DNA of 64,000 bases from Hymenobacter nitidus (lineage in GTDB: Bacteria; Bacteroidota; Bacteroidia; Cytophagales; Hymenobacteraceae). The notes beneath the pieces were generated by a model. It had not been told where the DNA came from. It ran no database searches and saw only the letters and a program-made list of their open reading frames with translations. Position numbers and translations under genes: made by a program. This document shows, piece by piece, positions 58,091 to 64,000 of this stretch. Position 1 is the stretch's first letter. Each line of letters begins with the position of its first letter. Where the stretch lies: NCBI RefSeq assembly GCF_020447315.1, contig NZ_JAJADQ010000008.1, positions 1 to 64,000 on the forward strand, in the 5' to 3' direction.

Positions 58091-59008
58091 ATGCCTACGT
58101 TTCTGCGCGAACTGATCCGCCCCGCCGCCGAGCTGCCCGAAGCCGACCTCTGCCTGGTGGGCCTGCCCCTCGACTTTGGCACCGTACTCGAAGGCGGCCG
58201 CGCCGGCGCCGTGCACGCCCCCGACGCCATGCGCCGCGAGCTGCGCCGCTACCACAAAACCTACAACCTGGAGCACAACGTGGACCTCTCAGCCCTGCGC
58301 ATCGCCGATGCCGGCAACCTGAGTCTTGCAGACCCCAGCCACACCATCAACCACGACACTATCCGCCGCCGCCTCGGCGAGTTGTCACGCCAGTACCCGC
58401 GCGTAGTCGTGCTGGGCGGCTCCCACGACGGTACCTACAGCACCGTGCGGGGCCTTTCCGATGCCACGGGTGGGCAGCCCGTGGGCGGTATCAACCTCGA
58501 TGCCCACGCCGACGTGAAAGACCGGCCCGACCTGATCAGCAGCGGGACGCCCTTCGGTAAGCTGCTGCGCGAAAAGGTGCTGGCCGGGCCTCGCTTCACC
58601 GAGCTTGGCCTGCACTCTAACCTCAATACTAAGGAAGACGTCGACTTTCTGCACCAGCAGCAGGCCACCATCGTGCCGCTGGCCCACGTGCAGCAGGATG
58701 GCATGCCGCTCTTTATGGAGCGGGCCCTGCACCGCGCTGCCGCCACAGGGCCCGCTTTTGTGAGCTTCGACATCGATGGCTGCGCCGAAGCTTATGCCCC
58801 GGCCGTGTCGGCGCCGAGCGCCGATGGCTTCACGCCGCGCCAGGCCGTGGAGGCGGCTTTTCTGGCGGGCCGCCATGCCGGTGTGCGCCTGTTTGAAGTA
58901 GTGGAGCTAAACCCCGTCTTCGACCGCGACAATCAGACGGCCCGGCTGGCGGCTACTATTATAACCGCGTTTATAACGGGCGCAGCGAAAGAAATATCGG
59001 GAAGGTAA
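58091..59008 (+). CDS. Ureohydrolase (arginase/agmatinase/formimidoylglutamase superfamily)
   Basis: 305 aa from ATG 58091; the frame upstream to 58010 is leader. All six manganese ligands of the fold are present: H112 (GGSHD), D137, H139 and D141 (DAHAD), D227 and D229 (SFDIDG). After the last motif comes GCAEAYAPAVSAPS where arginases and agmatinases have a DP motif, which points to the formimidoylglutamase-like branch. It hydrolyses a guanidino or formimino compound releasing urea or formamide. Standalone gene with no histidine-utilisation genes alongside, so the natural substrate is open. Confidence 0.82.
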   Translation: MPTFLRELIRPAAELPEADLCLVGLPLDFGTVLEGGRAGAVHAPDAMRRELRRYHKTYNLEHNVDLSALRIADAGNLSLADPSHTINHDTIRRRLGELSRQYPRVVVLGGSHDGTYSTVRGLSDATGGQPVGGINLDAHADVKDRPDLISSGTPFGKLLREKVLAGPRFTELGLHSNLNTKEDVDFLHQQQATIVPLAHVQQDGMPLFMERALHRAAATGPAFVSFDIDGCAEAYAPAVSAPSADGFTPRQAVEAAFLAGRHAGVRLFEVVELNPVFDRDNQTARLAATIITAFITGAAKEISGR

Positions 59009-59062
59009 TTGTTTGATAAACACGTTTGTAAATCATGGAGTAGAGGCTGCGGGAAAAGAAGT

Positions 59063-59098
59063 ACGAAATAATTCGTGATTAAATACGAAATATTTCGT
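59063..59098 (+). promoter_or_regulatory. Two 14-bp palindromic operator-like sites, 22 bp apart
   Basis: ACGAAATAATTCGT (59063-59076, one position pair off symmetry) and ACGAAATATTTCGT (59085-59098, perfect palindrome) have the same consensus and are spaced 22 bp centre to centre, two helical turns. They lie 66 bp before the first DUF4097-like gene. No regulator gene is nearby. Confidence 0.6.
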
Positions 59099-59164
59099 TG
59101 GTTGCGCAGCGGTTCCGCATCGGCGGCGTCTGTTAGCTAAATTCCCTCCCCAATCAGCACTCCC

Positions 59165-59968
59165 ATGAAAAACCTGCTTACCGCCTTATTACTCACCACG
59201 GCTGCCCTCTCGGCCGCAGCTCAGTCGGCCCCAGCCTTTACTTCCAGCTGCGGCGAAGACAGAATCTACAACAACGGGCTGGAGCGCCACTGCGAAACCC
59301 GCGACCTGACAATGAGTGCGCCCAAGTCGGGCCCGCTGACGGTGGACGGGCAGCGCAACGGCAGTATTTCGGTGAAAAGCTGGGCCGGCAAGGATGTGCG
59401 CATCCGGGCCCGTGTCCAGACCTGGGGCTCCGACGAAGCTGCTGCCAAAGCCCAGGCCGCCAACCTGCAGATTTCGACCATCAACAACCGCCTGCAGGTT
59501 ACGCCGCCCACCGCCGCCCACCAGGAGTGGGCTGTGAGCTACGAGATATTCGTGCCCGAGAAAATGGCTCTGGACCTGAAAACGCACAACGGCAGCATCA
59601 GCCTGAAAGACCTGCGCGGGCCCGTCACGTTTGCGGCCCAGAACGGCTCGGTCACCATCAGCGGCTCGGGCGGCGACGTGCGCGGCCGCACCCAGAACGG
59701 CGCCCTGAACATCACGCTGGCCGGCAAGAAGTGGGAGGGTAAAGGCCTCGACATAGCCACCCAAAACGGCCGCATTGCCTGGAAGCTGCCCGCCAACTAC
59801 TCTGCTCAGCTCTACAGCAGCACCCAGCACGGCTCCGTCGATACCGACTTTGATACGGCGGTGAAGGGCAAAATTGGGCGGGAAATAGCCGTAAACCTGG
59901 GCCAGGGCGGCGCGTCCATCAAGGCCGTAACCACCAACGGCGGTATTTCCATCAAGCGCGCCCAGTAA
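59165..59968 (+). CDS. Secreted DUF4097-like beta-helix protein, paralog 1
   Basis: 267 aa. Signal peptide (LLTALLLTTAALSAAAQ). A pair of Cys (SCGEDRIY... ERHCETRD) brackets the first part, then a repeating ladder of Asn-Gly turns (HNGSISLKDLRG, QNGSVTISGSGG, QNGALNITLAG, TNGGISIKRAQ), the DUF4097 texture that predicts a beta-helix. AVSYEIFVPEKM is shared with the next two genes. Function unknown in the family. First of three tandem paralogs behind two palindromic sites. Confidence 0.75.
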   Translation: MKNLLTALLLTTAALSAAAQSAPAFTSSCGEDRIYNNGLERHCETRDLTMSAPKSGPLTVDGQRNGSISVKSWAGKDVRIRARVQTWGSDEAAAKAQAANLQISTINNRLQVTPPTAAHQEWAVSYEIFVPEKMALDLKTHNGSISLKDLRGPVTFAAQNGSVTISGSGGDVRGRTQNGALNITLAGKKWEGKGLDIATQNGRIAWKLPANYSAQLYSSTQHGSVDTDFDTAVKGKIGREIAVNLGQGGASIKAVTTNGGISIKRAQ

Positions 59969-60101
59969 CCGGCCGCCATTGCGCAAAAATCGGCGCCCGG
60001 CCTTTCGTCAGGCAACGCTTTGCTTCTTCCTTGCTTCTACTCAACAGGCCGCCCGCGGGAACTGGCCCTTCGTCAACACTTCACTTTTGCTTTTCTGCGT
60101 T

Positions 60102-60911
60102 ATGAAAACCTTCTCCGCCGCCCTGCTGCTGACCCTGGCCTGCTTCTCGGCCCAGGCCCAAACCGCCCCCGCCTTTACCTCGACCTGCACCGAGGGCAGT
60201 ACCTACAGCAGCCCCAACAGCAACAAGCGCTACTGCGAAACCCGCGACCTGACGCTGCCCAGCCCCGGCAACCAAACCCTGAACATCAACGGGGAAGCCA
60301 ACGGCGGCATTTCGGTGAAGGGCTGGGATGGCAGCCAAGTGCTGGTGCGCGCCAAGGTGAGCACCTGGGCCAAATCTGACGAGGCCGCCAGTGCGCTGGC
60401 CAAGAAAGTAACGGTCAAATCGGCTGGCAACGACCTGCGCGCCGATGGCCCCAACCAGGGCGAAGACGGGTGGGCCGTGAGCTACGAGGTATTCGTGCCC
60501 CGCAAAACGGCCCTGGCCCTGCGCACCGTCAACGGCGGCATCACCCTGAAGGACCTGGATTCCACCATCAAGTTCGACGCCGTAAACGGGGGCGTGAACC
60601 TGACCAACGTGAGCGGACAGGTGAAAGGCAACACCGTCAATGGCGGGCTGCACATCAAGCTGGCCGGCACCAAGTGGGAAGGCCAGGGCCTCGATGTGGC
60701 TACCACCAACGGCGGCATCACCTGGGACTTACCCAAAGACTACTCGGCTCAGTTCTACACCAGCACGACTATCGGCTCCATCTCCTCCGACAAGCTTCCC
60801 GTGACCAAGTCCGGCTTTATGCACAAGGAAATAACGGCCAATCTGGGCCGGGGCGGTGCTCCGGTAAAGGCCGTGACCACCAACGGCGGCATCAAGGTAA
60901 AGCAGCAGTAG
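60102..60911 (+). CDS. Secreted DUF4097-like protein, paralog 2
   Basis: 269 aa from ATG 60102 (signal peptide FSAALLLTLACFSAQAQ); the frame open from 59979 lacks a start signal. Same layout as the first paralog: CTEGSTY...RYCETRDL, AVSYEVFVPRKTAL, then Asn-Gly turns VNGGITLKDLDS, VNGGVNLTNVSG, VNGGLHIKLAG and a final TNGGIKVKQQ. More similar to paralog 3 than to 1 in the WDLPKDYSAQ segment. A terminator follows at 60933-60968. Confidence 0.75.
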   Translation: MKTFSAALLLTLACFSAQAQTAPAFTSTCTEGSTYSSPNSNKRYCETRDLTLPSPGNQTLNINGEANGGISVKGWDGSQVLVRAKVSTWAKSDEAASALAKKVTVKSAGNDLRADGPNQGEDGWAVSYEVFVPRKTALALRTVNGGITLKDLDSTIKFDAVNGGVNLTNVSGQVKGNTVNGGLHIKLAGTKWEGQGLDVATTNGGITWDLPKDYSAQFYTSTTIGSISSDKLPVTKSGFMHKEITANLGRGGAPVKAVTTNGGIKVKQQ

Positions 60912-60932
60912 CGCTCAACAAGCACACCTGCC

Positions 60933-60968
60933 AAGCCGCGTATCCCGTCCGGGGTGCGCGGCTTTTTT
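60933..60968 (+). terminator. Terminator after DUF4097-like paralog 2
   Basis: AAGCCGCG (60933-60940) pairs with CGCGGCTT (60957-60964), with an inner ATCCC/GGGGT pairing, followed by TTTT. So the third paralog probably has its own promoter. Confidence 0.75.
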
Positions 60969-61074
60969 GCGCGCGGCCCGCAAATCGGGGCCCGGTTGGC
61001 AACTTATTGGCGGCATTTGTGCTTGTGGGCAGCAGCGGCCGTGCGGCCGCATTGGCCTTTCCGCGCTGCTCCCC

Positions 61075-61881
61075 ATGAAAACCCCGTTTCTGGCTCTGCT
61101 CCTGAGCCTGTCTGCCACTCTATCGGCCCAGGCCCAGACGGCCCCCGTGTTCACCTCCACCTGCGGCGACGGCACCTTTACCAGCAGCAGCAGTAAGCGC
61201 TACTGCGAAACCCGCGACAAAATTCTGCCCGCCCCGGCCGGGCAGGGCATCACCATCGACGGGCGCTCCAACGGCGGTATCACGGTGAAGGGCTGGGACG
61301 GCAAAGAGGTGCGGGTGCGGGCCAAGATTCTGGCTTGGGGCAAAACCGACGACGAGGCCCGCAAGCTGGGCAAGAGCGTCACCATCATGGCCAAAGACTA
61401 CACCCTGCGCGCCGAAAGCTCGGCGCCCGGCGAGCTGGGCTGGGCCGTGAGCTACGAGGTATTCGTGCCCCGCGCCATGGCCCTGACGCTGCGCACACTC
61501 AACGGCGGCATCAACCTGAGCGACGTGCAGGGCGACGTTACCTTCGAAGCCGCCAACGGCGGTATCTCCCTGACCAACGTGCAGGGCAACGTGAAGGGCC
61601 GCACCGTGAACGGGGGCGTGAAAATCAAGCTGGCCGGCCCCAAATGGGTGGGCGAGGGCCTCGACGTTTCGACCATTAACGGCAGCATCACCTGGGATTT
61701 GCCCAAAAACTACTCGGCCCGGCTCTACGCCGCCACCACCGTGGGCTCCATCAGCGCCGGCCGCCTGCCCGTCACCAGCTCCGAAACTTTGCAAAAGGTG
61801 GTAACTGCCACGCTGGGCCAGGGCGGCGCGCCGCTCAAAGCCGTAACCACGAAGGGCAGCATCAAACTCACGCAGCTGTAG
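61075..61881 (+). CDS. Secreted DUF4097-like protein, paralog 3
   Basis: 268 aa from ATG 61075 (signal peptide FLALLLSLSATLSAQAQ); the frame from 60967 is leader. CGDGTF...KRYCETRDKIL, AVSYEVFVPRAMAL, then LNGGINLSDVQG, ANGGISLTNVQG, VNGGVKIKLAG and an ending TKGSIKLTQL. The C-terminal half follows paralog 2 closely. Together with the other two it forms a recent-looking tandem family. Confidence 0.75.
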   Translation: MKTPFLALLLSLSATLSAQAQTAPVFTSTCGDGTFTSSSSKRYCETRDKILPAPAGQGITIDGRSNGGITVKGWDGKEVRVRAKILAWGKTDDEARKLGKSVTIMAKDYTLRAESSAPGELGWAVSYEVFVPRAMALTLRTLNGGINLSDVQGDVTFEAANGGISLTNVQGNVKGRTVNGGVKIKLAGPKWVGEGLDVSTINGSITWDLPKNYSARLYAATTVGSISAGRLPVTSSETLQKVVTATLGQGGAPLKAVTTKGSIKLTQL

Positions 61882-61901
61882 CACCAGACTATACTACACG
61901 C

Positions 61902-61941
61902 AAAGGCCGCGGCAAGCATGTGCTTGCCGCGGCCTTTTTGA
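61902..61941. terminator. Terminator after DUF4097-like paralog 3
   Basis: AAAGGCCGCGGCAAGCA (61902-61918) pairs with TGCTTGCCGCGGCCTTT (61921-61937) and is followed by TT; the A-rich left flank makes it function towards the convergent MBL gene too. Confidence 0.8.
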
Positions 61942-61970
61942 GTTCTAATAGGTTAGTAAAAACCCGTTTC

Positions 61971-63065
61971 CTAGTCGCCGACGCCGCCCTTGCGCCACTC
62001 GGGGCGGCTGGGGCCGGGGCCCACGATGGTGCCGTCGGCCGCCCGCTCGCCGTAGTTGTTCTCGTAGTCGTCGTAGCGGGTTTCGAAGCTGCTGGCGTAG
62101 CCATACGAGGCCGGCTGGGTTGGTGTGCGGCGGCCGGACTTCTTTTTCTTCTTTTTGCGGCCCGAAAGCAGGGCTGCGGCCGTTACGGCCAGCCCGATGC
62201 CGGCTCCCACCAGGGCCAGCTTGGCGGGCAGCGTGTCGATGGGGGCGTTGGGAATGTATTGCACGCCGCTTTCGTCGGTGCGGGCCGGCTCCAGCACGTA
62301 GCGGCCGTATGTAGGCATGGGGAAATTGGCCGCCAGCGCCGACAGCCCTTCCTCCGCTTCGGGGCCCTGAATTACGGGGCCGTGGCCGCAGCCAATGGCC
62401 TGGGGCCGCAAGGCTGCCAGCGTCTGCACCGACTCGCGCACCTGCTCCCAGTTATAGTTGAAGGGCGCGCCGGCCACGCTGATGCAGGGCCGCTGCAGCA
62501 GCAGCGCCGGCACCGATTCGTGGTTGGCAGTGGCAAAGGCGTCGGCGCCCAGCAGCGTGCGGTCCGACTCGCGGAACAGGGCAATCTGGCCGGGGGCATG
62601 GCCGGGCACGTGCAGCACGCGCCAACCCAGCAGGTAGGGCGGTTCATCCGAGCCCGCGGGCAGCGTCTGCACAATGTCGCTCAGCTGAAACGACTGGGGC
62701 GGGAAAAACCGGGCGACGAAAGCCAGGGAGCCGCCACCTTCCACGGTCGGGTCGGCGGGCGGATACACGGCTTTGCCAGTCAGAAAGGGCATTTCCAAGG
62801 CGTGGGCCACTACCGGCACTTTCCAGTGCTCGGCCAGCTCGCGGGCGTTGCCGGCGTGGTCCATGTGGCCGTGGGTCAGGATAATGGCCTCCGGATGGGT
62901 ACCGGGGTAGAACAGCTGGTTGGCCGCGGCAATAATGTCCTGGGCCGCGCCGGGCAGGCCGGTATCCACCAGCACCCATTCGCCCGATTTGCCGGTTTCC
63001 ACGAAATACAGATTGACAAAGCGCTGAATCGTAAGCTGGTGCACACCAGATGCTACTTGTTTCAT
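61971..63065 (-). CDS. MBL-fold metallo-hydrolase with C-terminal membrane anchor
   Basis: 364 aa. Metal ligands H65, H67, D69 and H70 (THGHMDHAG), then VPGHAPGQIAL and GADAFA for the remaining ligands, and GHGPV near residue 240. The first 250 residues are a complete glyoxalase-II-like hydrolase. An added tail has a membrane segment (about 285-302, LALVGAGIGLAVTAAALLSG) followed by RKKKKKKSGRR and a polar, Tyr/Arg-rich end. Many relatives end at the hydrolase domain, so the tail is unusual. It may be an inner-membrane-anchored enzyme. Confidence 0.82.
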   Translation of the reverse strand: MKQVASGVHQLTIQRFVNLYFVETGKSGEWVLVDTGLPGAAQDIIAAANQLFYPGTHPEAIILTHGHMDHAGNARELAEHWKVPVVAHALEMPFLTGKAVYPPADPTVEGGGSLAFVARFFPPQSFQLSDIVQTLPAGSDEPPYLLGWRVLHVPGHAPGQIALFRESDRTLLGADAFATANHESVPALLLQRPCISVAGAPFNYNWEQVRESVQTLAALRPQAIGCGHGPVIQGPEAEEGLSALAANFPMPTYGRYVLEPARTDESGVQYIPNAPIDTLPAKLALVGAGIGLAVTAAALLSGRKKKKKKSGRRTPTQPASYGYASSFETRYDDYENNYGERAADGTIVGPGPSRPEWRKGGVGD

Positions 63066-63264
63066 AGGGTCGAGGAGTTGGTTGGACGGAAATGGAACTA
63101 CGCATAATTCCGGCCGGAGGATAGCCTTGCCGGATTTTTCACCCTTCCGGCTGCCGGCTTCACGTACTGCTGGCAGAGGCTTTGCCGGGTTACACTTCAG
63201 CCCTGGTCACAAAAAAAGCCCCTCGCGAAACGAGGAGCTCTTTTCATATCCAAATGGTGCTGGG
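63066..63264. other. Intergenic region between MBL hydrolase and lipoprotein gene
   Basis: 199 bp; contains the terminator of the lipoprotein gene (63211-63244). The plus-strand frames reading through it overlap the terminator and are not credible genes. Confidence 0.5.
63211..63244 (-). terminator. Terminator after Gly/Ser/Thr-rich lipoprotein gene
   Basis: Minus-strand GAGCTCCTCG, loop TTTCG, CGAGGGGCTTTTTTT. A GC-rich stem with a strong T run, 21 bp past the stop. Confidence 0.8.
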
Positions 63265-63693
63265 CTACTGGCCGCCGGTGGTGCCACCACCCGTGCTGCC
63301 CGTGCCACCGGCCGTGCTGCCACCCGCCGTCGAGCCGCTGCCCGCCGTGCTACCGCCCGTCGAACCACTACCGGTAGTAGAGCCGCCGCCCATGTCGTTG
63401 CCCGTGCTGCCAGCGGTGCTGCTACCGCCGGTGCTGCCCGAGGTGCTGGTGCCCGAGGTAGTGCCAGTCGCCGTGCCGGCCGTGGTGCCACCTACGCCGC
63501 CGCTCATCGAGGTATCGGCGCCCATGTCGGAGTTGGCCCCCATGTCGGAGCTTGCCGCGTCGGAGGAAGCGCCCGTGCCTTCGGTGCCGGCGCCGCTGGT
63601 CGAGCCGCCGGCTCCTCCTTCCTGATTGTTGCCGCCGCACGAGGCGAATGTGAGCGAGGCCGCAGCCAGAGCGAAAAACAAGGTCTTTTTCAT
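63265..63693 (-). CDS. Low-complexity Gly/Ser/Thr-rich lipoprotein
   Basis: 142 aa from ATG 63693 (MKKTLFFALAAASLTFASC, lipobox Cys 19). The mature part is almost wholly Gly, Ser, Thr and Ala with short repeats of SDMGA(N/D) and GSTAG; TGGSTAGSGSTAGGS recurs. Such low-complexity surface lipoproteins are common in Bacteroidota and their sequence gives no function. The frame continues upstream to 63945 without a start. Confidence 0.7.
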   Translation of the reverse strand: MKKTLFFALAAASLTFASCGGNNQEGGAGGSTSGAGTEGTGASSDAASSDMGANSDMGADTSMSGGVGGTTAGTATGTTSGTSTSGSTGGSSTAGSTGNDMGGGSTTGSGSTGGSTAGSGSTAGGSTAGGTGSTGGGTTGGQ

Positions 63694-64000
63694 GATAGAA
63701 TAATGGTTTGGTGAGGTGTATGGTGGTGATTGGTGCCTCGCAAAGAGGGCTTCGGAAGCTTTATACTGTGGTTTGAGAATCAGTAACCCGTTTTTATAAA
63801 GTTTTTTTGATAGGATATGATTAAGCTCATCTGTTGGGCATTGTAGTAAGACTATTCTAATGTTGAGCTTGCTTAATGCCGGTGCCGGTGCACTTCCGGT
63901 TTTGCGGAGGAGGTACAGCGCCCGCCCGGTAGTAACGAGCGTCAATCCTGAAAAAGCCGGCCCGGTGCGGAGGACGAACCGCCGTTGAAATACTGCTTTG
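63694..64000. other. Right-edge region without recognisable gene
   Basis: 307 bp at the right edge. Slightly AT-rich near 63760-63860, which may carry the lipoprotein promoter on the minus strand. I see no gene, repeat or RNA structure that I can support. Confidence 0.4.

Noticed and set aside
1..64000. CRISPR arrays, tRNA, rRNA, prophage or IS elements
   Set aside because: No regular direct-repeat/spacer pattern, no cloverleaf that I could support, no integrase or transposase translation. The topB gene alone is not evidence of a mobile element.

Overview
The window reads as a GC-rich Bacteroidota chromosome segment, most likely Cytophagales close to Hymenobacter. Pointers are a type IX secretion C-terminal sorting domain (19410-20786), a TonB-dependent receptor with an N-terminal carboxypeptidase-regulatory-like domain (46507-49335), promoter boxes of the Bacteroidota TAnnTTTG type, and short inverted-repeat elements scattered between genes. 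No rRNA, tRNA, CRISPR array, transposase or phage gene was seen. This is core-like chromosome, not an obvious island.

Layout. (1) 1-12179, minus strand: an exopolysaccharide/O-antigen-type operon running from a Wza-like export lipoprotein and a Wzc-like tyrosine autokinase through a Wzx-like flippase, an O-antigen ligase/polymerase-like membrane protein and five glycosyltransferases to a beta-helix protein cut by the left edge. (2) 12477-16650: an OmpR-type response regulator and a histidine kinase, probably partners, separated by dinB and a convergent sce7726-family gene. (3) 16788-19155: a SulP anion transporter and a beta-carbonic anhydrase, probably a bicarbonate-handling pair, preceded by an array of TTAA half-sites spaced 10-11 bp. 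(4) 19410-35529: mixed housekeeping and envelope genes: a T9SS cargo protein, a secreted HExxH protein, two oxidoreductases, a half-size EamA transporter, a TPR membrane protein, topB, a DUF2905 protein, an outer-membrane-type protein with a broken tandem copy, an SDR/DUF2867 protein and a GT83-type glycosyltransferase. (5) 35664-38473: lysC-lysA, with a leader that looks like a lysine-responsive transcription attenuator (42-codon leader ORF, antiterminator, terminator). (6) 38826-40193: secreted M28 peptidase. (7) 40300-46184: biotin operon bioB, small ORF, bioF, bioD, bioA and a beta-ketoacyl synthase, with no bioC/bioH/bioG/bioZ alongside. (8) 46507-58000: TonB receptor, Kazal-type lipoprotein, two pseudouridine synthases, DoxX, a proline-iminopeptidase-like lipoprotein, a serine hydrolase, a DUF998 protein, a YebC/TACO1 protein and several unknowns. 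(9) 58091-63693: a ureohydrolase, three tandem secreted DUF4097-like paralogs behind a pair of palindromic operator-like sites, an MBL-fold hydrolase with a membrane tail and a Gly/Ser/Thr-rich lipoprotein.

The observations I would follow first are the lysC attenuator, the periodic TTAA array next to the two-component genes, the paired palindromes before the DUF4097 triplet, the Cys-His-His ketoacyl synthase translationally coupled to bioA, and a ten-unit 21-bp minisatellite at 51110-51319. Functional names come from reading translated motifs; no database search was run.
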